Shown here piece after piece: positions 43,135-52,682 of a stretch of DNA of 64,000 nt. The stretch covers positions 1-64,000 of the forward strand of contig CAMZFV010000008.1 of NCBI GenBank assembly GCA_947306175.1, written 5' to 3'. This DNA is from an uncultured Prevotellaceae bacterium (lineage in GTDB: Bacteria; Bacteroidota; Bacteroidia; Bacteroidales; Muribaculaceae). The translations under genes and the position numbers were made by a program. The notes under the pieces are model-generated. The model was given only the letters and a program-made list of their open reading frames with translations. It was not told the origin of the DNA and ran no database searches. Each line of letters begins with the position of its first letter. Position 1 is the first letter of the stretch.

Positions 43135-43767
43135 TTAGGCTTGGCCTTCTTTATCCTTTGAACCGCCAAAGACGTTTTTCAGGAAATCTTGAACCTTGTC
43201 CATCACGCCCTCGGCAGCCTTGCCGGCATCATCGAGCGCGTCTTTAGCCTTGTCAATCACACTCTCCTCGCCCTCCTTGGGTTCGAAGGCTTCCTTGGCT
43301 TTCTGCGACAAATCCTGAGCTACTTCGGTAGCGGCGGCAGTGCCTTGCTCCACAAAGTCCTTGGCCTTGTCCATCATCTCACCTGCAGCGGTAGCGCCCT
43401 CATCAAACATTTCTTTGGCCTTATCCAGCAGGCTGGGCTCGCCCTCCTTGGTCTCAAACATTTCCTTGGCTTTCTCCAGGAAGTCCTGGCTCATCTCACC
43501 AGCAGCGGTTGTGCCCTTATCCAGCATTTCCTTGAGCTGGTCAAGCACGCCGGGCTCACCTTCCTTGCCATCGAATATCTCCTTGGCCTTTTCAAAGATG
43601 CTGGGGTCACCCTCCTTGCCCTCAAACATGCCTTTGAGTTTATCGAACACTCCAGCACTGTCGTTAGCAGCATCGCCGAGCATATTCTTCAACTCGTCAA
43701 AGATGTTATCAGTCTCGTTCTTCACTTCGTTAGCAGCCTGTTCGGCATTTTTCATTTCCTCTTCCAT
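43135..43767 (-). CDS. Highly charged helical repeat protein
   Basis: 210 residues with no signal peptide and almost no strong hydrophobic stretch. About six imperfect repeats of 25-35 residues contain KAKEMFxxKEGEPS and GTTAAGEM units (for example LLDKAKEMFDEGATAAGEM). The amphipathic, Lys/Glu/Ala-rich pattern resembles LEA-like or phasin-like proteins, which coat surfaces or protect proteins under stress. No family is assigned. A promoter is present at 43838-43867. Confidence 0.8.
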   Translation of the reverse strand: MEEEMKNAEQAANEVKNETDNIFDELKNMLGDAANDSAGVFDKLKGMFEGKEGDPSIFEKAKEIFDGKEGEPGVLDQLKEMLDKGTTAAGEMSQDFLEKAKEMFETKEGEPSLLDKAKEMFDEGATAAGEMMDKAKDFVEQGTAAATEVAQDLSQKAKEAFEPKEGEESVIDKAKDALDDAGKAAEGVMDKVQDFLKNVFGGSKDKEGQA

Positions 43768-43837
43768 GATTATCCTGTATTACGGTTGTTTTCACTCGCC
43801 TACTTCCTTTCAAGCGTTTCGGCTTTCTCTATGCCCC

Positions 43838-43867
43838 CAAAGTTACACATTATTTATTAAACCGCAA
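43838..43867 (-). promoter_or_regulatory. Promoter of the helical repeat protein gene
   Basis: On the minus strand: TTG at 43867-43865, 19 nt, TAACTTTG at 43845-43838. Confidence 0.75.
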
Positions 43868-43928
43868 CAATTTTGACCAACAAAAACCAAACAATTTGAA
43901 GAAATATTTAAGATATGGTATTAATCTA

Positions 43929-43959
43929 TTGCATTTCATCCAATATTATCTTAAATTTG
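43929..43959 (+). promoter_or_regulatory. Promoter of the LRR_5 surface protein gene
   Basis: TTG at 43929-43931, 20 nt, TAAATTTG at 43952-43959, 36 nt before the ATG. Confidence 0.78.
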
Positions 43960-43995
43960 CAACTTTCAAACAACTAACCATTTAATGATGATAAT

Positions 43996-46161
43996 ATGAT
44001 TACCTTAAAAAAACTATTGCTGACATTATTACTTGTCAGCACAGCATTTTCAATCCATGCGGAATACTTTACTTGCCAAGTGGACAGTTTCTTCTACGAA
44101 GTATATGATGGCGAAGCCTTCATGATTCAAGGAGACATCAAGTACCATGGTCATGTAGTTGTTCCCAGTAGCATTACCTACAACGACCGAACCTATCCGG
44201 TAACCATCATCGGGTCTTCGGCTTTTGCCGACTGTGACAGCATGAACAGCATCGAGATTCCCAACTCAATTTACATCATCCAGGTGAGGGCTTTTGAGAA
44301 CTGTACGGGTCTGACAAGCATCACCATCCCCAGTTCAGTCACCTACGTGTATAATTACGTATTCCGTGGTTGTACTAACTTGAAAAACGTGTACCTGCCA
44401 AACACGATCACCGGCATCGGCACGTCTTCGTTTTCAGGTTGCAGCAGTCTGAAGAAAATCACGATTCCCAATTCTGTCACCCGTATCAGTGATGATGCTT
44501 TTGAAGAATGCACCAGCCTAACCGATGTGAATCTTCCCAATACCATCACCTACCTCGGTAGCGGAGCATTCGAAGGCTGCTCTAGTCTTAAAGAAATTAC
44601 AATCCCCGAAAAAATCAAGACGATTAGGCACTTCACGTTCTATGATACTCCCAGTTTAGAGACTGTTCACCTTCCTGATTCACTCACCACTATTGAGCAA
44701 TATGCATTCTATTGGTCTGGCTTACACTCCATTGATCTGCCTAACACGCTCGAGGTGATTCGTGCACAAGCTTTTTCAAGTTGCAACAATTTGCAAAGTA
44801 TCGTGATTCCCAATTCTGTGACAACAATAGAGGAAAGAGCGTTTGCCTATTGTACCGAGTTGAGAGAAATCAATTTATCGCCATCCATGACCAGGACCAG
44901 CGCGGCATTATTTGACGGATGCGATAATCTTAGCACTGTATTGATTCCCGAAGGTCTTGACACCATTGGCCAATACACGTTTACTCGGGCGGGTATCACC
45001 ACGCTTAACATTCCATCTTCGGTAACAACCATTGAGAAAAGCGCTTTCTACGATTGTAACAAGTTACTTAGCATTACAATCCCAAACACGGTTACAAGCA
45101 TAGGAGAAGAGCTGTTTAACGAATGTGACACCCTTGCCAGCGTCACATTGCCCGAGTCGCTCACAACTATTCCTAAGGGAACTTTCAGATTGTGTCGCAA
45201 TCTGCTTTCGGTGAACCTCAACAACAATATCACAGAAATTTGCGATGAAGCTTTCCTCCATTGCGATACGCTACCCTATTTAGACCTCCCCACTTCACTC
45301 AAGACCATCGGCAGGAGTGCTTTTTATCATTGCCGCAAGCTGGATGGCATAGTACTCCCTGACGGTTTGGACTCTATTGGAATCGAAGCATTCTTACTCT
45401 CAGGTCTCACCGATATCACATTGCCTGAGTCAATTACCTACATTGGCGGTAGCGCCTTCTCCAACTGTTTGGAACTGAAGAACATCAACATACAAAGTGC
45501 TGTCGCAGAATTACCCTCCAGTATGTGCTTCTGGTGTCCAAAACTGAAGAGCGTGACTTTGCCTAGCACCCTCAAGGTGATTGGCACAAGTGCTTTCAGT
45601 AACTGCTCGTTATCCCAACTCGAGATACCCAATTCTGTTGAGATTATCAAGGGGGGAGCTTTCAGCGAATGCCGTGGCCTGAGATCCGTAACTATCCCTA
45701 ATTCGGTGACCGAAATCGGCAGCAGGGCTTTTTATGGCATTCCCGGCCTCCAGAGAGTTACAATTGGCACATCTGTGGACTCGATTGGTGAAAAAGCTTT
45801 TATGAATTGTACTTACCTCTATAATGTAACCTGCCTAGCCGATGTGCCTCCCGTAATGGCCAACGAGAACTGTTTTACTTCCTATAGTAATGCCAACCTC
45901 TATGTGTCAGCAGCTTCACTCGAGAGCTATCAGACAACTGACTGGTGGCAAAACTTCTCCAACATTGCACCCCTCGTTCCTCGAGACGTCAATGGAGACG
46001 GTGTTGTCAACGTCAGTGATGTCACGATGCTGATAGACTTCCTGTTGTCTCCTAATTCAGATAGGCCATTCGTCGAAATTAATGCCGATATCAACAATGA
46101 TGGCAATATCTCTGTCAGCGATGTCAGCGACCTTATTGACATCATCCTGAGTTCCAATTGA
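43996..46161 (+). CDS. BspA-like LRR_5 secreted protein with dockerin-like C-terminus
   Basis: 721 residues with a signal peptide (MITLKKLLLTLLLVSTAFSIHA). About 25 LRR_5 units of 23 residues (LTSITIPSSVTYVYNYVFRGC, LKKITIPNSVTRISDDAFEEC) run from residue about 60 to 600. A short linker follows, then a dockerin-like pair (RDVNGDGVVNVSDVTMLID and ADINNDGNISVSDVSDLID). This is the Treponema pallidum/BspA LRR type, known from surface adhesins. It is monocistronic. The ligand is unknown. Confidence 0.9.
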   Translation: MITLKKLLLTLLLVSTAFSIHAEYFTCQVDSFFYEVYDGEAFMIQGDIKYHGHVVVPSSITYNDRTYPVTIIGSSAFADCDSMNSIEIPNSIYIIQVRAFENCTGLTSITIPSSVTYVYNYVFRGCTNLKNVYLPNTITGIGTSSFSGCSSLKKITIPNSVTRISDDAFEECTSLTDVNLPNTITYLGSGAFEGCSSLKEITIPEKIKTIRHFTFYDTPSLETVHLPDSLTTIEQYAFYWSGLHSIDLPNTLEVIRAQAFSSCNNLQSIVIPNSVTTIEERAFAYCTELREINLSPSMTRTSAALFDGCDNLSTVLIPEGLDTIGQYTFTRAGITTLNIPSSVTTIEKSAFYDCNKLLSITIPNTVTSIGEELFNECDTLASVTLPESLTTIPKGTFRLCRNLLSVNLNNNITEICDEAFLHCDTLPYLDLPTSLKTIGRSAFYHCRKLDGIVLPDGLDSIGIEAFLLSGLTDITLPESITYIGGSAFSNCLELKNINIQSAVAELPSSMCFWCPKLKSVTLPSTLKVIGTSAFSNCSLSQLEIPNSVEIIKGGAFSECRGLRSVTIPNSVTEIGSRAFYGIPGLQRVTIGTSVDSIGEKAFMNCTYLYNVTCLADVPPVMANENCFTSYSNANLYVSAASLESYQTTDWWQNFSNIAPLVPRDVNGDGVVNVSDVTMLIDFLLSPNSDRPFVEINADINNDGNISVSDVSDLIDIILSSN

Positions 46162-46230
46162 CGCAAGATGCTCTCATCAGGGCACAATCCGTCTAAAGAT
46201 CATCGTCCTAAGGACTATACATAACAAAAC

Positions 46231-46264
46231 AGAACCGAGGCAACACGATGTTGTCTCGGTTCTT
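46231..46264. terminator. Bidirectional terminator between the LRR_5 and L19 genes
   Basis: AGAACCGAGGCAAC / GTTGTCTCGGTTCT, 14-bp stem with one G-T pair and a 5-nt loop. Read leftward it is followed by GTTTTGTT. Confidence 0.88.
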
Positions 46265-46295
46265 CATGACGTTTTATCTAAAGATGGGCGGAAAT

Positions 46296-46661
46296 TTATG
46301 CCTCGTCCTTCTTGATAATACGGCGCTCCTTGATGCGAGCCTTCTTACCGGTGAGACCACGCAGGTAATACAGCTTAGCGCGACGCACCTTACCATGCTT
46401 GTTGATGGTGATGCTGTCGATAAACGGAGACTCGAGCGGGAAAATACGCTCAACACCGATGTTGTCACTGATCTTGCGAACGGTGAAACGCTTCTTCTCA
46501 CCCTCGCCAGTGATCTTAATCACCACACCACGGTACTGCTGGATACGCTCCTTGTTACCCTCCTTGATGCGGTATGCTACCGTGATTGTGTCACCCGGGA
46601 AAAACTGCGGGTGCTGCTTGTTTGTAGCAAATGCTTGTTCTGCAACTTTAATCAAGTCCAT
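46296..46661 (-). CDS. rplS: 50S ribosomal protein L19
   Basis: 121 residues. Family segments are [49 protein letters not shown] and [20 protein letters not shown] (each recognisable in part). It is part of the large subunit at the 30S interface. A leader of about 80 nt separates the start codon from its promoter; I see no known leader motif in it. Confidence 0.98.
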   Translation of the reverse strand: MDLIKVAEQAFATNKQHPQFFPGDTITVAYRIKEGNKERIQQYRGVVIKITGEGEKKRFTVRKISDNIGVERIFPLESPFIDSITINKHGKVRRAKLYYLRGLTGKKARIKERRIIKKDEA

Positions 46662-46747
46662 TGTTTATACATTTAATCCGTTAATAATCACTTCGCAATA
46701 TACACAAGCCACTCTTTTTTTCTTGTCAGAGATTACGAAAAGCGGGG

Positions 46748-46777
46748 CAAAGGTACTACAATAAATTGAATTGGCAA
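46748..46777 (-). promoter_or_regulatory. Promoter of rplS
   Basis: On the minus strand: TTG at 46777-46775, 19 nt, TACCTTTG at 46755-46748. Confidence 0.8.
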
Positions 46778-46854
46778 TGAAAAATCGTCTGATTTTTATC
46801 TAATTTGGGAATTGTATCGTTGAATGGTGGGATAAAAGGCTGGCCAACAGACAA

Positions 46855-48573
46855 TCATTGCGTTAATATAATGTCAATCACCGCATTCACGTCAGCGATA
46901 CTTACCTCACCGTCTCCATCCACATCGGCAAGACCCATCTGTTCTTCATCGGGAAGAACACCCAACAAATAGTCGATGACGGCATTGACATCGCTGATGC
47001 TCACCTCGCCATCTCCATTCACATCACCATGAATCCTCTTGAAGATGCCATTATTATCCAGATAATCGAAGCGACGGTACAACCAATCGCTCAGGTATTC
47101 CAGCTCCGCCTGAAAGTTGAGTTCACGCCTATACAAGTCCGAACTCTTGTTAAACATGCCCTCTTCCCGCGATATTGCACCGGCGTGACGCAACATGTCA
47201 TACTGCGATGAGAACCGGCTGATTATGCTATCAGGAGTCAGGACATTGCGACGCAGTTGCCAGTAGCGGTTGATCACTTTCCGACGAAACTCGGGCCACT
47301 CCATCAAACGAGTAAACAGGCGGTTACTGGACAACAACGAGACCTCATTCAGATCATTCTCGGGAGCGACCATCGGGCCACGATAATATCCATCGGCATT
47401 GGTCCAGTACTGCCCCATGACGGCATCCAGGTCCCAAACGGCCAGTGTCAGCTTCTTATCGACGGCGCCGTCATAGCACCCCCAGATGATATTCTTGGAC
47501 AAGTTATCGGATGCCAGCAACACGTTGACAAACACATAGTAATCTTCCAACACAGGCAGGTCGAAGTAGTCGCCGGCCTGCTGACAGAACTCTTCAAAGC
47601 TACTGTTTTGCACAAAGCTAACCGCATCGCTCAGGATATGGTAATCAGTGGGTGAGACATCTTCAAGGTTGGGATATTCCAAATCGAAGTACCCCCAGCT
47701 CTCCTCCAGGTTATTATATGTCGAGTCGGCTACAAAAAGCGTCTGCCAGGTGGCTTCCTTGGCTTTCCAGAGCATGCCATGGAACTGACCGACCTCGTCA
47801 TCATACTTTTTGAGTTTCATCTGCTTGCGGTCCAGATACTCGGCCATGTTTGAGAAGCCCTTGTACTTGTCATTGTCGAAATACTCTACAAAGAAGCCAT
47901 TAACGTAGGATTTGGCTTTGGGTTGCACATCGGCATAGTAAGGCTTGTGAGCCATATCGGCCCATAACTCATGGGAGACCTTGTTGCGAATTCTTCCCAA
48001 GTCGATCACGCCTCCATCCATGCGCCAGTGATTGTCCTTGCGCAGTCCATAGAAAGAGACATCCATCTTCTGGCAACTATCATCAAGAAACTTGATGTGA
48101 TAATTGTGCTTCTTGTACCACGGCCTGTTGGTTGAGGATCCTGCCCACTTGATTTTTGCATTAAATCTCTGGGTAACCGAGTCATCAGGCACCTGCATCA
48201 GCACCTCACCATCCACATATTCATCAGTGATCTCTCCCACTAGCTTGATAATGGGTAAATGGGTGAAGCGTACTCTTGCGTAGGTGGTGAAGTTAGTGCA
48301 AGCATAATTGAAAGTATAGGTTGTGTCCCCTTTAATGATCCTAAAAGGCATTTGAGTCGTACAGTAGCGACCATCCTTAACGACCCTCACAACAGAATCA
48401 TCATAAGCAAAGTTAAACGTGTACGGCTTCCCAAACATCTCTTCAGGTACCGTCAACACAAACAGATGCTGATCCTTATCATAAAAAGGCCTTTTACCAT
48501 CAAAGGTGAATTGTGCATACATCAAATGAACACAACACAATAAAACCAATATACAAAAAGCACGTCTTTTCAT
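46855..48573 (-). CDS. Secreted CotH-family protein with dockerin-like C-terminus (paralogue 1)
   Basis: 572 residues with a signal peptide (MKRRAFCILVLLCCVHLMYAQ). An N-terminal beta domain of about 100 residues precedes the CotH kinase-like core: KIKWAGSSTNRPWYKKHNYHIKF, GLRKDNHWRMDGG, DRKQMKLKKYD and AVWDLDAVMGQYW. CotH proteins are atypical kinases, first described on spore coats, and many are extracellular. A dockerin-like pair ends the protein (GDVNGDGEVSISDVNAVID and ADVDGDGEVSIADVNAVID). It lies 19 nt after its paralogue; both appear to be the tail of the folP operon. Kinase activity is not proven. Confidence 0.87.
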   Translation of the reverse strand: MKRRAFCILVLLCCVHLMYAQFTFDGKRPFYDKDQHLFVLTVPEEMFGKPYTFNFAYDDSVVRVVKDGRYCTTQMPFRIIKGDTTYTFNYACTNFTTYARVRFTHLPIIKLVGEITDEYVDGEVLMQVPDDSVTQRFNAKIKWAGSSTNRPWYKKHNYHIKFLDDSCQKMDVSFYGLRKDNHWRMDGGVIDLGRIRNKVSHELWADMAHKPYYADVQPKAKSYVNGFFVEYFDNDKYKGFSNMAEYLDRKQMKLKKYDDEVGQFHGMLWKAKEATWQTLFVADSTYNNLEESWGYFDLEYPNLEDVSPTDYHILSDAVSFVQNSSFEEFCQQAGDYFDLPVLEDYYVFVNVLLASDNLSKNIIWGCYDGAVDKKLTLAVWDLDAVMGQYWTNADGYYRGPMVAPENDLNEVSLLSSNRLFTRLMEWPEFRRKVINRYWQLRRNVLTPDSIISRFSSQYDMLRHAGAISREEGMFNKSSDLYRRELNFQAELEYLSDWLYRRFDYLDNNGIFKRIHGDVNGDGEVSISDVNAVIDYLLGVLPDEEQMGLADVDGDGEVSIADVNAVIDIILTQ

Positions 48574-48592
48574 CGTTTATCTACTTATTCTT

Positions 48593-50332
48593 CTAATCAG
48601 ATAGCAGTCGCTCCAGCAGGATAGTCAAATCGTTAATGTCGATGACCCCGCTCTTGTCAACATCTGCAGCATGCTCATTGATAGAACTTGTCGAACCGCT
48701 GTTCAGCAAATAGTCAATCAGCCATGTGACATCAATAATATTCACTTTACCATTGCCATCGACATCGCCAACACGTGTGGCAAACGTATGATTGTCAAGA
48801 TACTGGATGCGACGTGTAATCCAGTCACACGCATACTCATACTCACCGGGGAAATCAAGTTCACGATTAGCAAGGTCATCGTCCCCCGACCAGCGTTCGG
48901 TTTCACGCGCAAGGGCATCACAGTTATCCAAATTGCGGTAAATAGCACCATACCGTTCAATCAAACTATCGGGTTGAAGCACAGTTCTCCTCAAAGCCCA
49001 ATAACGGCTAATCACCCGATTTTTAAACTCAGGCATATTCTTTAAACGCTTGAACAAGCCATTGCGCCACAGCTTGCAGAAACGGTGGTGATCCTGATCC
49101 AGATCGACCTCAGGTTGGATCTCGGGCGCATGGTAGTATCCGTCGCCATCATACCAGTGTTGTCCGACCGTTGCCTCAAGATCCCACACCGACAACGTCA
49201 ATTTCTTGTCAATCGCACTGTCATAGCAGCTCCAGATTATGTTCTTGCAAGTGTTGTCGATGGCAAACAGGACATTGATAAACACATAGTAATCAGCCAG
49301 CACCGGCAAGTCAAAGTATTCACCCACTTGTGACACAAACGTCACCGAGTCGCTTGTCGCCACAAAGTCTATGGCATTGTACAGCACGCTGTAGTCGGTG
49401 GGGCACACATCATCAATTTCGGGATACATCAAGTCAAAGCCTCCCCAGTTTTCCTGCTGATTGTCTATCGGTTTGGTTTTGATAAACATGGTCTGACTGG
49501 TTTCTTCCTTGCCTTTCCACATCATACCGTGGAACTGTCCCACGGCATCATCATACTTCTTGAGTTTCATCTGCTTGCGGTCAAGGAACTCGGTCATGTC
49601 AAAGAAGCCCATGTAATTCCCGTTCAGGAACATTTCCACATGTTGTCCTCGGCTATAGGAGCGGGCATTGGGCTGGACGTCAGCATAATAGTTCTTAGTG
49701 CCGAAATCGGCCCACAGACTATGGGCTGCCTTGTTGCGGAAACGCAGCATGTCAATAATACCTGCATCCAGTCGCCAGTGATTGTCTTTGCGCAGTCCGA
49801 AGAACGACACGTCCTTCTTTTCACCGTTCTCATCAACAAACTTCAGGTGGAAGTTGTGCTTATTGATCCAGTCATAGGTCGTTGTGCCGCCTGCCCACTT
49901 GATGCGCGCCTGGTAATCCTGGATTTCATGCTCATCGGGCATCGTCAGTTGCACCTGTCCCAGCGAGTATTCGGCGTTAAAGTTTCCCGTCAAGGTCAAA
50001 ATAGGGAGATAGGTAAAACGCAAGGTAGCCTGAGAGGTGACGTGATTGTGAGAGAACAAGAATCTATAGGACACACCCTTATCAATAAGCGGAAGGTCTA
50101 TAGTGTTTTTTATCTGCTTGTTGTCGATCAGCATCCACAATACAGTGTCATCTAAAGCGACATTGGCATGAAAAGGCTGGCCAAAAGCAGACGGCGGAAC
50201 ATTAAAAAGATATGTATTAGTACGCCGATCATACACTGGTCGACGCCCATCAATCGTCAGTTGGGCAAACGCCGGACACACCATCAGCGACATCAGCAAC
50301 GACAATAATATCAGCTTGATTTTTTTGGTCAT
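48593..50332 (-). CDS. Secreted CotH-family protein with dockerin-like C-terminus (paralogue 2)
   Basis: 579 residues, signal peptide MTKKIKLILLSLLMSLMVCPAFAQ. It is collinear with paralogue 1: KIKWAGGTTTYDWINKHNFHLKF, GLRKDNHWRLDAG, DRKQMKLKKYDDAVGQFHGM, SVWDLEATVGQHW. Note Glu in place of the second Asp of the WDLD motif in paralogue 1, a possible active-site difference. The dockerin-like pair is GDVDGNGKVNIIDVTWLID and ADVDKSGVIDINDLTILLE. It overlaps the DUF3109 gene by 4 nt (ATGA), so translation is probably coupled. Confidence 0.87.
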   Translation of the reverse strand: MTKKIKLILLSLLMSLMVCPAFAQLTIDGRRPVYDRRTNTYLFNVPPSAFGQPFHANVALDDTVLWMLIDNKQIKNTIDLPLIDKGVSYRFLFSHNHVTSQATLRFTYLPILTLTGNFNAEYSLGQVQLTMPDEHEIQDYQARIKWAGGTTTYDWINKHNFHLKFVDENGEKKDVSFFGLRKDNHWRLDAGIIDMLRFRNKAAHSLWADFGTKNYYADVQPNARSYSRGQHVEMFLNGNYMGFFDMTEFLDRKQMKLKKYDDAVGQFHGMMWKGKEETSQTMFIKTKPIDNQQENWGGFDLMYPEIDDVCPTDYSVLYNAIDFVATSDSVTFVSQVGEYFDLPVLADYYVFINVLFAIDNTCKNIIWSCYDSAIDKKLTLSVWDLEATVGQHWYDGDGYYHAPEIQPEVDLDQDHHRFCKLWRNGLFKRLKNMPEFKNRVISRYWALRRTVLQPDSLIERYGAIYRNLDNCDALARETERWSGDDDLANRELDFPGEYEYACDWITRRIQYLDNHTFATRVGDVDGNGKVNIIDVTWLIDYLLNSGSTSSINEHAADVDKSGVIDINDLTILLERLLSD

Positions 50333-50910
50333 GATAAATATTCTTTAATGTATAATTCACAATTGGCGACCAAGTTGTCATACCATTGCTGGCCATAACG
50401 CTCGATTAACGGTTCTTTCAGGAACTGATACAGACGTATGCCCTCACGACGGCCTAACACCTCGGCACATTTACATATTTTCCAACGGTCAAAGTTCACC
50501 GCATCATAGCCCGGATAGCGCTTGATGCGCACCGGATAAAGGTAACAGGAGATGGGTTTGCGCCACTTGATGCGGCCTTCACGGTAAGCCTTCTCAATGG
50601 CGCACAAGCACATCCCTCCTCGCTCATAGGTGGTGAATACGCAATTCGCCCCGCCCACGAGTTGGGTCACCAGCTCACCCTCCACATCCACAAAGGCAAC
50701 TCCATGCTCTTTGATCTGCTCTTGGGCTTGAGGCAACAAGTCGTTCCACACCTCAGGCAGTATCTCTTTCAACTGACGGTATTCATCCTCGGTCAGTGGT
50801 GCACCCGAGTCGCCCTCGATGCAACAAGCACCCAGGCATGTATCCAGGTCGCAGCAAAAGAAGCGCTCCACCAGATCAAGGCTCACCAATGTACCGTCAA
50901 TATCAAACAT
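50329..50910 (-). CDS. DUF3109 (YkgJ-like) Cys-rich protein
   Basis: 193 residues, cytoplasmic, with clustered cysteines (FFCCDLDTCLGACCIEGDSG, GGMCLCAIE, CYLYP, KICKC) as expected for the DUF3109/YkgJ metal-binding family. The biochemical role is unknown; binding of zinc or an iron-sulfur cluster is inferred from family pattern. It sits 5 nt after cdaA and overlaps the CotH gene. No RNA-level signal is seen between them. Confidence 0.9.
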   Translation of the reverse strand: MFDIDGTLVSLDLVERFFCCDLDTCLGACCIEGDSGAPLTEDEYRQLKEILPEVWNDLLPQAQEQIKEHGVAFVDVEGELVTQLVGGANCVFTTYERGGMCLCAIEKAYREGRIKWRKPISCYLYPVRIKRYPGYDAVNFDRWKICKCAEVLGRREGIRLYQFLKEPLIERYGQQWYDNLVANCELYIKEYLS

Positions 50911-50915
50911 GAGTA

Positions 50916-51701
50916 TTATTCATTCTCAACGAGTGCCGACAGAGCGTGTTCCAGATCGGTACTCGACAAATTCAAGTGTAATTCTCCTTTATGGGCATAA
51001 GAAATGCGGCCCGTCTCCTCGCTCACGACAATGGCGATGGCGTCACTGGCCTGGGCAATGCCCTTGGCCGAACGATGGCGCAGGCCCAGATAACGTGGGA
51101 TATTGGTATCGTGAGACACCGGCAGGATGCAACCCGCACTCATGATTTTGCTGCCTGCGATAATCAGGGCGCCATCGTGTAGAGGGCTATTCTTGAAAAA
51201 GATATTCTCTATCAGGCGCGAGTTAATATCAGCGTTGATCATGTCACCCGTGCGTTCATAGTCGGTCAGAGGCATTGTCTGCTGAATGACGATGAGGGCA
51301 CCGGTCTTGGTCTTGGCCATATTCATGCAGGCATACACCACAGGCATAATCCACTTCTTCTCATCTTCAACTTCGCCTTTGGGCTTGAACAGTTTCTCAA
51401 AGAATTTGAGGCCTCGCCTGGAGCCCAACTCGGTCAAGAAGCGCTTGATCTCGTCCTGGAACAAGATGACAAGGATGAACAGACCAATGTCGATGAACTT
51501 GTCCATAATGGTGCCGATGAGGCGCATGTCCATGATCTTGTACATCACCACCCAAGCGACCACAAACGCCAGCACACCGACAAAGATGTCGAGTGAGCCA
51601 GAGTCCTTCATCGTCCTGTACAGGTAGAACAACAGGGTGGCCACCAGCAGGATGTCAACAAGGTCCTTGATGCTGAAAAGAGCGAATATTGAGCTTCCCA
51701 T
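50916..51701 (-). CDS. cdaA: Membrane diadenylate cyclase CdaA
   Basis: 261 residues. Three N-terminal transmembrane helices (about 10-85) are followed by a DAC domain with the DGA motif (SPLHDGALII) and RHR motif (LGLRHRSAKG). It makes cyclic di-AMP from two ATP, a messenger for osmotic and cell-wall control. Order folP-cdaA is a common Bacteroidetes pair; the Firmicutes partners CdaR and GlmM are not here. Confidence 0.95.
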   Translation of the reverse strand: MGSSIFALFSIKDLVDILLVATLLFYLYRTMKDSGSLDIFVGVLAFVVAWVVMYKIMDMRLIGTIMDKFIDIGLFILVILFQDEIKRFLTELGSRRGLKFFEKLFKPKGEVEDEKKWIMPVVYACMNMAKTKTGALIVIQQTMPLTDYERTGDMINADINSRLIENIFFKNSPLHDGALIIAGSKIMSAGCILPVSHDTNIPRYLGLRHRSAKGIAQASDAIAIVVSEETGRISYAHKGELHLNLSSTDLEHALSALVENE

Positions 51702-51718
51702 GTATCTTGTATATATGA

Positions 51719-52597
51719 TTATCTGATGAATGTTGTTGTGTCAATCGGTCCGTTTTCCCGAACCAGCGAAGTGATTTTCACCGCCTCGACGGCAGCCTTC
51801 ACGTCATGCACGCGCAGGATGTGGGCACCCTGCAGCAAGGCGATGGTGTTGATGACAGTCGTGCCATTGAGGGCCTCGTCGGCAGTGCAGTCCAGCGGGG
51901 TGTAAATCATGCGCTTGCGCGACACGCCCACCAGCAGCGGAGCGTTCAAGGCATGGAAAGCCTCCAGCCGCGCCAGCATCTCATAGTTCTGCTCCAGCGT
52001 CTTGGCAAAGCCGAAGCCCGGGTCGGCGATAACGTCGCTGACGCCCAGTTGCCGCAACTCATCAATGCGGCGTGCCATCCATTCGAGCACGTCGGCGGTA
52101 ACGTTCTCGTAGTCGGTCAACGACGACATAGTCTCAGGGGTTCCACGCATGTGCATGAGCACGTAAGGCACCCTTAGGCTGGCCACTGTGGCAAACATGT
52201 CCTTATCGATTGTGCCTCCCGAGATGTCATTGATAATGTCTGCCCCCCACTCTTCCACGCAACGACGCGCCACCTCGGCACGATAAGTATCTACCGAGAT
52301 CATGACGTCAGGAGCCACACGGCGGATGATGCCCAGCGCCCATTGCAGGCGGGCCATTTCACCCTGAGCATCCACCTGTTCGCTGCCGGGACGGGTCGAG
52401 CAGGCTCCCAGATCAATCACGTCGGCACCATCGGCAATCATCGACTGAATGCGTTCCACGAGGGCCTTCTCATCGGTCACGCGGCTACCGCTGTAGAACG
52501 AGTCGGGCGTGACATTGACGATGCCCATCACCCACGGTCGGTCGATGGTCACCAGGCGTCCTTTCAGGTTCAGGCTATATGTCTTAAACGGCATCAC
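51719..52597 (-). CDS. folP: Dihydropteroate synthase
   Basis: 292 residues, TIM-barrel enzyme joining p-aminobenzoate to pterin diphosphate in folate synthesis. Motifs: VMGIVNVTPDSFYSGS, DGADVIDLGACSTRPGSEQVD, IISVDTYRAEV-like (MISVDTYRAEV), ADIINDISGG, DPGFGFAKT, GVSRKRMI, LRVHDVKAA. It is probably first gene of folP-cdaA-DUF3109-cotH-cotH. A TAATTTTG -7 element lies on the minus strand at 52624-52631. Met2 is an equally good start. Confidence 0.96.
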   Translation of the reverse strand: MMPFKTYSLNLKGRLVTIDRPWVMGIVNVTPDSFYSGSRVTDEKALVERIQSMIADGADVIDLGACSTRPGSEQVDAQGEMARLQWALGIIRRVAPDVMISVDTYRAEVARRCVEEWGADIINDISGGTIDKDMFATVASLRVPYVLMHMRGTPETMSSLTDYENVTADVLEWMARRIDELRQLGVSDVIADPGFGFAKTLEQNYEMLARLEAFHALNAPLLVGVSRKRMIYTPLDCTADEALNGTTVINTIALLQGAHILRVHDVKAAVEAVKITSLVRENGPIDTTTFIR

Positions 52598-52623
52598 GAC
52601 TGCACAACAATCATTTTAACCTG

Positions 52624-52662
52624 CAAAATTACAACTTTTTTCCGAAAAAAGACTTATCTTTG
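52624..52662. promoter_or_regulatory. Divergent -7 elements between folP and murI
   Basis: TAATTTTG on the minus strand (52624-52631) for folP and TATCTTTG on the plus strand (52655-52662) for murI, 23 nt apart; -33 boxes are poor. A short CTTTTTTCCGAAAAAAG palindrome lies between them. Confidence 0.65.
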
Positions 52663-52682
52663 CGGGAAAGAAATAACACGAC

